Assembly (NCBI GenBank): GCA_002336115.1
Contig: DDEN01000045.1
Location: 1 to 64,000 of the forward strand
Direction: 5' to 3'
DNA length: 64,000 bases
Source of the DNA: Chitinophagaceae bacterium UBA1953
Lineage (GTDB): Bacteria > Bacteroidota > Bacteroidia > Chitinophagales > Chitinophagaceae
Part shown: piece after piece, positions 34,300 through 43,357 of the stretch
Numbering within the stretch: the stretch's first letter is position 1
Layout: each line of letters opens with the position of its first letter
Notes under the pieces: generated by a model
The model's input: only the letters and a program-made list of their open reading frames with translations
The model's database searches: none
Told to the model about the DNA's origin: nothing
Position numbers and translations under genes: made by a program

Positions 34300-35187
34300 T
34301 TACTTATTGGCTTTACCTAAGTTATACAACGCCTTTATAAAAGCATCGGGTAATGACCTGCTGAATATTCTCATTTCATCAATTTGCCCGGTCATAGGTG
34401 CAAAACTGACATCGGTACTTACCGATTTGCCTGGAATACCGTTATAGTTAGAACCAATGATAACTTCACTTGGCTCATAAGATTTGTATGAGTTATTGCC
34501 TGTTCCACGGTTGGGGTATCCACCGACTTTCACTCCATTCATCCAGATATTAAATACCCCAGTTGTATATTCGTATGTAAGAATAATATGTACCCAACTA
34601 TTGAGGCTTACTTTATCCAGCCCGTTTACACTGTTTATATTATCCTGCGTACCACCACTCACAGTTGAAAAGGTTGGCTGAATACGTAAAACAGAATCGT
34701 TTGTTGCCGGGTATCCATTTGTATTTAAAGCAAAGTTGATATTACCAGTAAATATCCCAGGGCGTGCCAGTTGAAACAGCATGGTCTTTTTTGAACCATT
34801 GTTTTTTATCTTGATCCATGTACTGATGCTCCAGCTTTTCAGTGTATCAGTTTTAAATTTCTGAAATTGAGTTGGGAAGTAAAGATAGCCAGCAGCAAGA
34901 CTTAATGATTTGCCCCGTACTGCATCGGTAGCATAAGTGTCGCCGGCAGACGAGCCCGGTGCAGTTGCTGTTTTCAGTTCATTCTTTGTATCATCAAAAC
35001 TCCAGTAAGCAATAAGGCTTTCCGGCAAAACCTCATCCGAGCTGCTGAAGCCATCAATTTTCCCGGTATAATCAGCCGGATTAACCGACGGAAGTTTATT
35101 TGGATTACCATCGGGTTTACAAGCAGCTATTGCAGCACTCAGCAACAATACACCTGCAACTTTATTTTTTATATGTGATAATTTCAT
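34300..35187 (-). CDS. LamG/concanavalin-like domain lipoprotein
   Basis: The 295-residue surface or periplasmic lipoprotein has a lipobox with Cys23 (SAAIAAC) and a LamG-type jellyroll domain (about 60-285): YWSFDDTKNE, WSISTWIKIKNNG, SWVHIILTYE and GQIDEMRIFSRSL. Such modules bind glycans and often lie with SusC/SusD. It is the last gene of the operon, with an intrinsic terminator downstream. Its ligand is not readable. No glycosidase catalytic motif is seen, so it looks like a binding protein. Confidence 0.88.
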   Translation of the reverse strand: MKLSHIKNKVAGVLLLSAAIAACKPDGNPNKLPSVNPADYTGKIDGFSSSDEVLPESLIAYWSFDDTKNELKTATAPGSSAGDTYATDAVRGKSLSLAAGYLYFPTQFQKFKTDTLKSWSISTWIKIKNNGSKKTMLFQLARPGIFTGNINFALNTNGYPATNDSVLRIQPTFSTVSGGTQDNINSVNGLDKVSLNSWVHIILTYEYTTGVFNIWMNGVKVGGYPNRGTGNNSYKSYEPSEVIIGSNYNGIPGKSVSTDVSFAPMTGQIDEMRIFSRSLPDAFIKALYNLGKANK

Positions 35188-35212
35188 TTCGTAATTTTTT
35201 TAGATCAACAAA

Positions 35213-36763
35213 TTAATAACCCGGGTTTTGGGTAAGCTTTCCTGCACTCAGGTCAATTTGCGTTTGCGGAATTGGCAGCAACACATCCCTGCTATTAATG
35301 AAGTTTGTTTTTCCTGCTGCTTGTAAAACATCCTGAGCTATACCCCAACGAACAAGGTCGAAGAAACGATCATGTTCCATTGCCAGTTCCACACGACGTT
35401 CCTGCCTGATGGCAGTACGCAGCGCTGCCTGATCTGTTGTTGTAATGTCAGGTAAAGTACCGGCTACTGCTCCGGTGCGTGCCCTTGTACGAACTAAGTT
35501 AACTGCAGTGCGTGCAGCAGTAATGTTTGCATCACCACCAACTTCATTTGCTGCTTCAGCATACATTAACACCACATCAGCATAACGTAAAATGCGGATG
35601 TTCATCCAGTAACCAAAACGGTTTCCGATTGAAGTGCGTAATGCCGGGTTTGTATAGATCTTGTTATTGTAGCGGGGGTTCGGCAAGCCAACAGGCGTTG
35701 TTTCACCATAAATCGTTAAGCCCGGAACAGTTGCTGTACTGGTGAATAAAATTGTTCTTGCTTTACGTGGATCATTTGCTTCATAAGCTGCAACCAATTG
35801 ATCACTTGGTGTGTTCCAGCCCCAGCCCTGATCCCAGATACCAGAACCTCTGATACCCTGTATTTGTGCATACTGCACACCATTAGCAGTTGGTATGGCC
35901 GATGATGCAGTTGCCTGTACTTCAAACACCGACTCTTTGCTATTCTCTCCTTCTTCCCTGAAAATTTTATCATAAGAAGTTGACAGATCGTATTGACCAG
36001 ATGTCATCACCGCATTGGCTGCAGTCATTGCCTGCGACCATTTTTGTTGTGTGAGATAAACTTTTGCCAGTAAACCATTGGCAGCACCTTTTGTAGCACG
36101 GCCAACAAAACGTGCATCCCAGTTGAGTGGTAAAACAGAAGCTGCAAATGAGAGATCACTTTCAATGAAAGCATATATCTGAGCAGCGGAACTTTGTGCT
36201 ACATTATTCTGTGCTGCGGGATCGCTGAACAAAGTATCAATCAAAGGAACACGTCCGAAGAAACGAACAAGATTAAAATAAGCATAAGCACGCAGGAAAC
36301 GGGCTTCACCCAAAGTTTGTTGTTTGACCGCCTCTGTTGCTACAATCGTTGCGTTTGTATTTACTTCTTTAATCGTACTGTTACATTTGGTAATAAGGGA
36401 GTAGTTACCCAACCAGAGTGTATTACAGAATCCATTACTTGCTAATACAGGGAAGTTATCCATTGTAATAGCATTTGATCCGCCATCTGCAGCAGTGCTT
36501 CCTTTATCTGCATCATCACTGCGTATGCTTACTGCAGTTATAAATGACTGACTATGTAAATTAAAACTGCGCAGTTCATTATATGCGCCAAAAATAAACT
36601 GATCGTATGGGCCCGACCCACCTGGATAGGGATAGTCTGTATCATCATAACCTCCCTGACGTTGTGTATCGAGGAACTTTTTACAACCTGATGCTGAAAG
36701 CAGTATCAACACAGCAACCAATGCTAATTGTGTTTTACCTATGAGTTGTGTGAATAATTTCAT
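35213..36763 (-). CDS. RagB/SusD-family nutrient-binding outer-membrane lipoprotein
   Basis: SusD homologues cap the SusC barrel and bind glycan at the surface. The 516-residue protein has a lipobox (LLSASGC, Cys27), the N-terminal KKFLDTQRQGG, a TPR-rich region (LGEARFLRAYAYFNLVRFFGRVPLI; GLLAKVYLTQQKW), and the typical C-terminal segment (IRQERRVELAMEHDRFFDLVRWG, VLLPIPQTQIDLSAGKLTQNPGY). It lies 22 bases downstream of SusC. The operon's glycan cannot be deduced since no glycoside hydrolase gene is within it. Confidence 0.95.
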   Translation of the reverse strand: MKLFTQLIGKTQLALVAVLILLSASGCKKFLDTQRQGGYDDTDYPYPGGSGPYDQFIFGAYNELRSFNLHSQSFITAVSIRSDDADKGSTAADGGSNAITMDNFPVLASNGFCNTLWLGNYSLITKCNSTIKEVNTNATIVATEAVKQQTLGEARFLRAYAYFNLVRFFGRVPLIDTLFSDPAAQNNVAQSSAAQIYAFIESDLSFAASVLPLNWDARFVGRATKGAANGLLAKVYLTQQKWSQAMTAANAVMTSGQYDLSTSYDKIFREEGENSKESVFEVQATASSAIPTANGVQYAQIQGIRGSGIWDQGWGWNTPSDQLVAAYEANDPRKARTILFTSTATVPGLTIYGETTPVGLPNPRYNNKIYTNPALRTSIGNRFGYWMNIRILRYADVVLMYAEAANEVGGDANITAARTAVNLVRTRARTGAVAGTLPDITTTDQAALRTAIRQERRVELAMEHDRFFDLVRWGIAQDVLQAAGKTNFINSRDVLLPIPQTQIDLSAGKLTQNPGY

Positions 36764-36785
36764 ATTTCAAAAAATTTAGAGTCCT

Positions 36786-39700
36786 TTAAAAAGTAACATT
36801 TAAACCAACAGAATACACTGCGGGTACTGGGTAAGCCCCATTATCGGCACCTCCGCCAAGAATACTGCCGATTAACGGTTCTGGTGAATAACCCGTAACC
36901 CGGCTCCATGTTTTTACATTTTGTCCGCTGAGGTAAATCCGTGCTTTTTTAATGCCGATTTTTGAAAAAACTTTCTGATTAAAACTATAACCAACTTGCA
37001 ATAATCTTATGCGCAGATAATCGCCTGGTTCAAGATAATAAGTGCTCATCAGGAAATTATTTCCTCTTGTATTGTCAAGAATTGGTTCAATGTTAGTTGA
37101 ACCCGGAGTTGTCCATGCATTTAAACGATTGGCTTCATAGTTCAAAACAGCAAAAGTTGAAGTGCGTCGTTGTGTATAAATTTTGTGACCCGCTGCACCC
37201 TGTGCATCAATCTCAAAATCAAAGCCTTTATATTCAAATGAAAGATTTCCTCCATAACTGTATGGTGGGAATGGTGTACCAATATAACCACGATCATCAG
37301 TTGTTAGCTGACCATCACCATTCCTGTCTAAATAAGAAATATCGCCGGGCAAAGAAGTTACAAATGCAGGTTGTTTGGCAAGATCGGCAGTTGACTGGTA
37401 AATACCTGTTTGGGTATAGCCATAAAAATAGCCAATTGATTTACCGGAAGTTGTAAGATTTGCACCTCCATTTCCAATGATTGCAAAATTAAAATTATCG
37501 CCTATTGAGTTTACCACATTATAATTGTAACTGAAGTTTGCGGAAACCTTATATGCTAAGTTCTGGCCTATTTTGTCAGTCCATCCAGTATTTATTTCCA
37601 CCCCTCTGTTGGTTATTTTTCCAAGGTTTGTAAAATAACTGCGGGTTTCGTTTGGTAATGTAACTGCGGTTAAAATATCAGTTGTTGTGCGGTCATAAAA
37701 TGTAAACTCAGCATTCAGGCGATTTCTCAATGCACGTACATCTAAACCAAGATCAAGACCACGAACTGTTTCCCAACGAAGATTTGGATCGGGAATATAG
37801 GCAGCCTGTATGGAAGTATAAATATTATCCCCAAAAATAGCCGTGGAAGAATTCTGAATTCCCGGTTTGTAAAGATTTTCAGCAAAACCATTAGCGTTAC
37901 CTGTAAGTCCCCAAGCACCTCTTAACTTCAGGAAGTCAATACCCTTTACGGTTTTGAAAAAAACTTCATCACTTACAATCCATCCTGCACCCACACTTCC
38001 GAATGTGCCCCAACGGTTTTCGGGTGCAAATTTCGAGCTTCCATCTCTACGTATTGTTGCATTGAGCAAGTATTTACCCTCGTAAGAATAACTTACCCTT
38101 GCAAAACCACCGGCAATAGCACTTTCTCCTCCTCCGCCACCATTTGAAATTGGATTGTTTACGTTTATTACATCAAGGTACCAGAAATTAGGATCGTCAG
38201 GTACATTTATTGATGTATCCTTACGGGTGCCATTTACATATGAGCTACGGGTATAAATTGTTGTAAAACCGGCAACTGCATTTATTGTATGTGATTTCCC
38301 AATTCTCTTATCAAAATTTAAAGTATGATCCTGCTGGTATCTTCTTGATTCACTTTGTTCCTGATAAACAGATGTACGAACTGAATTATCGTATGTAATT
38401 GTTGTAGGAGCAGCTCCTTCACCAAGATTAATAAACGAATAAGGAAGCTGCGAATAACTTCTTCCACTAAAAAATCCGAGATCGGTATATACAACAGATT
38501 TCCATGTAAAGTTTTGCAGAAATTTTACTTCTGCAAATAAACTTCCAATTACACGGAACCCATTTTCAACTGTGTTGCGGTTATTTCTGTTAAGTGCTGC
38601 AATAGGATTGCCCACCTGTGCCCGCTGAAATGACGGCATGCTGTAATATGTATTCTCATCGTATTGTACAGGAACAATTGGGGCTGCCCACAAAGCATTT
38701 GTAATAGATGCAGCAGGCGGATTGCTTTTGTAATGATACCCACTGATATCTCCTCCAACCTTAATGTTTTTGCTGATGCGGATTTCTTCATTTAAACGAA
38801 CGAGATAACGTTCAAACTGATCGTACTTCAACACACCTTCCTGGTTGGTATATCCAATATTAAGATAAGTTGTTGTTTTATCAGAACTGTTTGATACGCT
38901 GAGGTTGTGCGAAGTGATCAGCGCATCCTGAAGAATAAGATTCTGCCAGTTTGTATTTGCTGTGTAGTTTGAATAATCAAACGGAGCAGCATTAAGATTT
39001 GCAAGCTGAGCAGTATATAATTTTTTAAAACCCGCAGCATCAGTTAATGCAATTTTATTCTGAACCGTCTGAACACCCACTGAGCTTTGTAAGTTGATGC
39101 GAGTCTGTCCACGGGCAGCCTTCTTTGATGTAATTGCGATAACACCATTTGCACCACGCAAACCATAAATTGCAATGGAAGAAGGATCACGAAGAATATC
39201 GATTGTTTCAATATCAGCGGGATTAAGGAAATCAATGTTATCGTGCAATACACCATCTACCACATAAACAGGGCTTGCACTGTTAGTACTATTGATACCA
39301 CGTATGCGCACTACCGGTGCTGCACCTGCACGACCCGAATTTGAGACTGTTAACCCCGGCACTTTCCCTTGCAAAGATGAAATAGGATTGGTTGAAACCA
39401 TTTTTGATACTTCATCCCCTTTTATTGAAGAAACAGAACCGGTTAAATCTCTTTTTTTCTGAGTACCATAACCAATTACCACCACTTCATTCATATTTTG
39501 TGTTGAAGGTTGAAGTGATACATTTATAACTGTACGACCGTTTAATTTTTCTTCCCTTGTTACGTATCCAACATTACTGAAAACAAGAGTAGCCTCTTCA
39601 GGTGCAGTAATTGAGTAATCGCCTTTAACATCAGTAGTTGTACCAACGCTGCTGTTTTTAATTGAAACTGACACGCCAACCATCGGCTCTCCTCCGGCAG

Positions 39701-40121
39701 CGGTTACTTTGCCCGTAACCTGCACAACATTTATTTTTGCATCAGATGCAGACTCTTTAAGTATTACAAGTTTTGTACTTAAAACCTGATAGGTAATACC
39801 TGTGTTATTGAGAATGTGCAGCAATACATCATCAATATCTGCATTCTCAACATCTACTGTTACTTTTGACTTTCCTTTTAATAATCCTTCATCGAAAATG
39901 AACCGATAATCGCTTGATTTTTCAATAGCATGAAATGCCTTCTTCAGTTCTACCGTTTTAATTTTTAAGGTAATTTTTTCCTGAGAATAACTATGTGCTG
40001 AAACCTGCAAAAAGGCAACCGTTAACAAAAGCATCGTCAATTTCATAATCCGAATAAGCTTTAATGACAGCAATCCCTTAGAAAAAACAGGACTTGCTCC
40101 GAATTTTTTCATAATTTTCAT
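36786..40121 (-). CDS. SusC/RagA-type TonB-linked outer-membrane protein with STN domain
   Basis: This 1111-residue outer-membrane transporter imports oligosaccharide in the SusC/SusD complex. After the signal peptide (ending SAHSYSQ) come an STN domain (about 50-120: KKAFHAIEKSSDYRFIFDEGLLKGK), a carboxypeptidase-like CarboxypepD_reg domain (about 133-210), the DEVVVIGYG-like NEVVVIGYGTQKKRDLTGSVSSIKG plug start, and a beta barrel ending NVTF. The STN domain fits signalling through the FecR anti-sigma protein encoded upstream. Two terminator-like hairpins lie in the gap before it. Confidence 0.95.
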   Translation of the reverse strand: MKIMKKFGASPVFSKGLLSLKLIRIMKLTMLLLTVAFLQVSAHSYSQEKITLKIKTVELKKAFHAIEKSSDYRFIFDEGLLKGKSKVTVDVENADIDDVLLHILNNTGITYQVLSTKLVILKESASDAKINVVQVTGKVTAAGGEPMVGVSVSIKNSSVGTTTDVKGDYSITAPEEATLVFSNVGYVTREEKLNGRTVINVSLQPSTQNMNEVVVIGYGTQKKRDLTGSVSSIKGDEVSKMVSTNPISSLQGKVPGLTVSNSGRAGAAPVVRIRGINSTNSASPVYVVDGVLHDNIDFLNPADIETIDILRDPSSIAIYGLRGANGVIAITSKKAARGQTRINLQSSVGVQTVQNKIALTDAAGFKKLYTAQLANLNAAPFDYSNYTANTNWQNLILQDALITSHNLSVSNSSDKTTTYLNIGYTNQEGVLKYDQFERYLVRLNEEIRISKNIKVGGDISGYHYKSNPPAASITNALWAAPIVPVQYDENTYYSMPSFQRAQVGNPIAALNRNNRNTVENGFRVIGSLFAEVKFLQNFTWKSVVYTDLGFFSGRSYSQLPYSFINLGEGAAPTTITYDNSVRTSVYQEQSESRRYQQDHTLNFDKRIGKSHTINAVAGFTTIYTRSSYVNGTRKDTSINVPDDPNFWYLDVINVNNPISNGGGGGESAIAGGFARVSYSYEGKYLLNATIRRDGSSKFAPENRWGTFGSVGAGWIVSDEVFFKTVKGIDFLKLRGAWGLTGNANGFAENLYKPGIQNSSTAIFGDNIYTSIQAAYIPDPNLRWETVRGLDLGLDVRALRNRLNAEFTFYDRTTTDILTAVTLPNETRSYFTNLGKITNRGVEINTGWTDKIGQNLAYKVSANFSYNYNVVNSIGDNFNFAIIGNGGANLTTSGKSIGYFYGYTQTGIYQSTADLAKQPAFVTSLPGDISYLDRNGDGQLTTDDRGYIGTPFPPYSYGGNLSFEYKGFDFEIDAQGAAGHKIYTQRRTSTFAVLNYEANRLNAWTTPGSTNIEPILDNTRGNNFLMSTYYLEPGDYLRIRLLQVGYSFNQKVFSKIGIKKARIYLSGQNVKTWSRVTGYSPEPLIGSILGGGADNGAYPVPAVYSVGLNVTF

Positions 40122-40140
40122 TTGAAAGGTGAATAAAGAT

Positions 40141-40165
40141 GTCTTCCCGCCCGGGAGACTTTTTT
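40141..40165 (+). terminator. Plus-strand terminator-like hairpin before susC
   Basis: GTCTTCC pairs with GGGAGAC (with one G-T pair; 40141-40147 with 40153-40159), then TTTTTT follows directly (40160-40165). It is oriented opposite to the operon. Confidence 0.45.
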
Positions 40166-40181
40166 CTATCTTTTTTAAATA

Positions 40182-40222
40182 AGCGGGGTTCTGTTACAGC
40201 AGTTCTCCGCTTTTTCTTTTTC
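40182..40222 (+). terminator. Second plus-strand terminator-like hairpin before susC
   Basis: AGCGGGG (40182-40188) pairs with CTCCGCT (40205-40211) with one wobble, and an inner CTG/CAG stem extends it. A TTTTTCTTTTT run follows on the plus strand. It is the second such signal in the same gap. Confidence 0.4.
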
Positions 40223-40256
40223 AGGACGTATTATAGCCAAGCATTTAATTTTGGAA

Positions 40257-41360
40257 TTAGGGGTTTATAATAATTGTATCATTTGTTCGCTTATAATGAA
40301 ATTTACCTGTAATGCTCAGGGCTTCCATTGCCTGGTCAATATTTTCATTAACAAAAGAGCCCGAAATACGTTTATCCATCATTTTTTGTGTCTGAATCTC
40401 TATATTCACATTATACCACCGCTCCATTTTCAGGGCAATATCCTGTAGTGTTTCATTTTCAAACACAAGCCTGTTTTCCACCCATTGTATTTCATTAATT
40501 GTACTGTCTGTATTGTTTCGCTTAATTGGATTTATAGAAACAAAAGGTTCAGACCGTTCTTTAGTTGTTGCCCTTACTTTGTTAAAGGGGTTGTTTTCCA
40601 CAATAAGTTTTTCGTTGGGCGAAAGAATAATTTTATCATTTGGCCTGTTCCTGATGGTTACTTCAATTATTCCACGTATAAGACTTGTTTCAGTTGTCCG
40701 GTCACCTGGATAGGCTTTTACATTAAAAGCAGTACCTACAACTTTGATATCGATGCTGGAAGTCTGAATAATGAACGGTTTTTCTTTATTCTTCACTACA
40801 TCAAAAAATGCTTCGCCACTTAGCGTTACATGACGTACCGAAATACCAAAACTTTTATCGTAATGCAGATTACTGCCGGCATTTAGCCAAACAAGCGACC
40901 CATCAGGTAGTTGCACTTTAGTTCTTGACCCATTTCCTGTGCTTATTTCATTTCGCTCAGCAGCAGCCAGCACAGGTTCTTTTTTGTTAAAAAGAGATGG
41001 GAATAAAATCACAGCAAAAATGAGAGAAGCCGCAACTGCCAAACCAATATACCAGTTACGGTAAGCACTGAAATGTGAAACCCGATTTTCTTCAGCAGGA
41101 TATTTATATAAAACGTTATCGTCGAAAACAATACCAATTTCCTTCATCCGCTGAACATGAAGCAAATAAGCGTCTTCTTCACTAACAAAATTTGTTTCAG
41201 TATCATTTTGAGATGATGACCATATATCTGAAAGATTCTGAGCAGCATATTGCCATTCGGGGTGCTGCTGCATTAATATTTCCAGATCAGCCATTTCCCG
41301 TTCACTGGCTTCACCTGCAATTTTTTTCGACAATAAAATCCAAAACTGTTCCTGACTCAT
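40257..41360 (-). CDS. FecR-family anti-sigma factor
   Basis: The 367-residue protein sits across the inner membrane. It has a cytoplasmic N-terminal anti-sigma region (FWILLSKKIAGEASEREMADLEILMQQ), one membrane segment (WYIGLAVAASLIFAVILF, 103-120), a periplasmic FecR domain (DGSLVWLNAGSNLHY, VTLSGEAFFDVVKN, VVGTAFNVKAY) and a C-terminal DUF4974 domain (FENETLQDIALKMERWYNVNIEI). It should bind the sigma factor above and receive the signal from the SusC STN domain. ATG 41360 is chosen because an upstream frame (41402) would not add any conserved sequence. Confidence 0.93.
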   Translation of the reverse strand: MSQEQFWILLSKKIAGEASEREMADLEILMQQHPEWQYAAQNLSDIWSSSQNDTETNFVSEEDAYLLHVQRMKEIGIVFDDNVLYKYPAEENRVSHFSAYRNWYIGLAVAASLIFAVILFPSLFNKKEPVLAAAERNEISTGNGSRTKVQLPDGSLVWLNAGSNLHYDKSFGISVRHVTLSGEAFFDVVKNKEKPFIIQTSSIDIKVVGTAFNVKAYPGDRTTETSLIRGIIEVTIRNRPNDKIILSPNEKLIVENNPFNKVRATTKERSEPFVSINPIKRNNTDSTINEIQWVENRLVFENETLQDIALKMERWYNVNIEIQTQKMMDKRISGSFVNENIDQAMEALSITGKFHYKRTNDTIIINP

Positions 41361-41426
41361 GTATATAAAAAGTGTTTCTGTATACATAACAACAGAAAGC
41401 AACTGTTACCCCTAAGTCATTCCGAA

Positions 41427-42014
41427 TTATTTTTTGGAAATTTTTACCGGCTCTTTTACAAGAAGCTGAATGTGCATACATTGAGCAATGCGGCGCATTG
41501 CAATTGCCATCTGAGCTTCCACGGTTTTTATGGAGATATTAAGAAGTTCAGCCACTTCTTTATATCTTAAACCATCTTCTTTTATTAATATAAAAATCAG
41601 GCGGCAGCGTGCAGGAAGTTCATCGATTGATTTGCGTATTTTTAATATTGTCTCCTGCGAAATCATTAACGCTTCCGGGTTAAATGAAACACTATTTAAA
41701 GGAACCAGCCATTGTGCTGCGTCTGCCGATTCCTGTCTTTTTTGTTTATTCAGTACATTAACCGAACGGTTTTTAACAGAAGTATAAATGTATAGAAGTG
41801 GAGATTCGATAGAAGCAATTTTCACCCTGTTTTCCCAGATAACCATAAAAACGTCAGAAACAACTTCTTCAGCATCATCGGTCGATTTAAGGATTCCGTA
41901 AGCAAACCTGATAAGGGACTTATGCAGGCCGATAAATAGCTGCCGGTATGCCGACTGGCTATCATACAAAGCAATTTGCTGTAGCAGATAATGTATTTGT
42001 TCTGTTTTCAACAT
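41427..42014 (-). CDS. ECF-type RNA polymerase sigma-70 factor
   Basis: The 195-residue sigma factor has region 2 (QLFIGLHKSLIRFAYGILKSTDDAEEVVSDVFMVIWENR) and region 4 (LPARCRLIFILIKEDGLRYKEVAELLNISIKTVEAQMAIAMRRI). It belongs to the Bacteroidetes FecI-like group. FecR follows 66 bases downstream, so they probably act as a sigma/anti-sigma pair controlling the SusC/SusD operon. The start is ATG 42014. Confidence 0.95.
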   Translation of the reverse strand: MLKTEQIHYLLQQIALYDSQSAYRQLFIGLHKSLIRFAYGILKSTDDAEEVVSDVFMVIWENRVKIASIESPLLYIYTSVKNRSVNVLNKQKRQESADAAQWLVPLNSVSFNPEALMISQETILKIRKSIDELPARCRLIFILIKEDGLRYKEVAELLNISIKTVEAQMAIAMRRIAQCMHIQLLVKEPVKISKK

Positions 42015-42087
42015 GCAGCAAGCAAGAAATCGATTCTAAATTTAAACTGAATATATTTTCCGAACCAAAGATTTTTTCCGGAGGGTA

Positions 42088-43227
42088 TTATAGCCTTGTT
42101 TTAAGCACATCAATCATTTCCTTTTTCCAGCCCGAAAAATCTCCCGCAATAATATGTTTTCGAGCCTCTCTTACCAGCCATAAATAAAAAGCAAGATTGT
42201 GTGTACTGGCTATTGTAAGCCCTGTAATTTCTTTTGCTTTAATGAGATGACGCAGATAAGATTTGCTGTAATAATTACTCAGTTCGCAATCTATTCCATC
42301 ATCAATAGGAGAAAAATCCTTTTCCCACTTTTTATTATCAATATTAATAACTCCCTTGCTGGTAAAAAGCATGGCATTTCGTCCGTTACGTGTAGGCATT
42401 ACGCAATCAAACATATCAACACCCAATGCTATTCCTTCAAGAATATTCCAGGGTGTCCCAACTCCCATTAAGTAACGGGGTTTATTAACTGGTAATTCGT
42501 CGCAACATAACTCTGTAAACTCATACATCATTTCTTCCGGTTCACCCACACTTAAACCACCTATAGCACAGCCTGTTAAGTTAGCAGATGAGATGAACTG
42601 TGAAGAAGCCGTTCTTAAATCTTTATAAGTGCTGCCCTGCACAATGGGAAACAGGTTTTGTGTATAACCATATTTGTCGGGCGTTGCCTGAAAATGCTTT
42701 ATACATCTTTCCAGCCAGCGATGTGTTAACTCCATTGAATTTTTGGCATATTTATAATCGCTGGGATAAGCCGGGCATTCATCAAAAGCCATTACAATAT
42801 CAGCGCCAATACTCCGCTGGATTTCCATTACACGCTCAGGCGAAAACAAATGCCTGCTGCCATCAATATGGCTTTGAAATGTTACTCCTTCTTCTTTTAT
42901 CTTTCTTGTTCCTGAAAGAGAAAACACCTGGTAACCGCCGCTATCAGTTAATATCGGCCTGTCCCATCCAATAAATTTATGCAGACCACCTGCTGCCTCC
43001 AGCACTTCAGTTCCGGGACGTAAATACAAATGATAGGTATTGCCAAGAATAATCTGGGCTTTTACTTCTGTTTTAAGTTGCTCAACTGTAAGTGCCTTTA
43101 CACTACCAACCGTACCCACAGGCATAAAAATGGGTGTTTGAATTGTACCATGATCCGTTGTAATCTCCCCTGCTCTTGCTTTTGAATGAGGATCGTTATG
43201 CTGTAACTGAAACTGTAAAGCGGCCAT
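42088..43227 (-). CDS. tgt: tRNA-guanine(34) transglycosylase
   Basis: Tgt exchanges guanine at position 34 of GUN tRNAs for preQ1 on the way to queuosine. The 379-residue protein has DSGGYQVFSL, GADIVMAFDECPAY, GGLSVGEPEEMMYEFT and MPTRNGRNAMLFTSKG. The usual C-terminal zinc motif (CxCxxC) is not present: the region reads GIDCELSNYYSKSYLRHL with one Cys (Cys314). ATG 43227 is preferred; an exact-spaced promoter lies just upstream and a further frame (43263) lacks family sequence. In many Bacteroidetes an LptF/G gene follows directly, here 8 kb away. Confidence 0.92.
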   Translation of the reverse strand: MAALQFQLQHNDPHSKARAGEITTDHGTIQTPIFMPVGTVGSVKALTVEQLKTEVKAQIILGNTYHLYLRPGTEVLEAAGGLHKFIGWDRPILTDSGGYQVFSLSGTRKIKEEGVTFQSHIDGSRHLFSPERVMEIQRSIGADIVMAFDECPAYPSDYKYAKNSMELTHRWLERCIKHFQATPDKYGYTQNLFPIVQGSTYKDLRTASSQFISSANLTGCAIGGLSVGEPEEMMYEFTELCCDELPVNKPRYLMGVGTPWNILEGIALGVDMFDCVMPTRNGRNAMLFTSKGVINIDNKKWEKDFSPIDDGIDCELSNYYSKSYLRHLIKAKEITGLTIASTHNLAFYLWLVREARKHIIAGDFSGWKKEMIDVLKTRL

Positions 43228-43234
43228 AAGGGAT

Positions 43235-43263
43235 GCAAGATAAGAACAAGGAGCAAGAATCAA
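43235..43263 (-). promoter_or_regulatory. Candidate two-part promoter of tgt
   Basis: Minus-strand TTG (43263-43261) and TATCTTGC (43242-43235) lie 18 bases apart. The -7 element ends 7 bases before the ATG, implying a near-leaderless mRNA. Confidence 0.5.
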
Positions 43264-43357
43264 GTTATGGGGCTCAGCTAAAATGCAAAAGGTTGGCTAT
43301 GTAGTCTTTCGTTTATACACTACAACACCAACCTAACTTTCAATTGAAAATAAAAAC

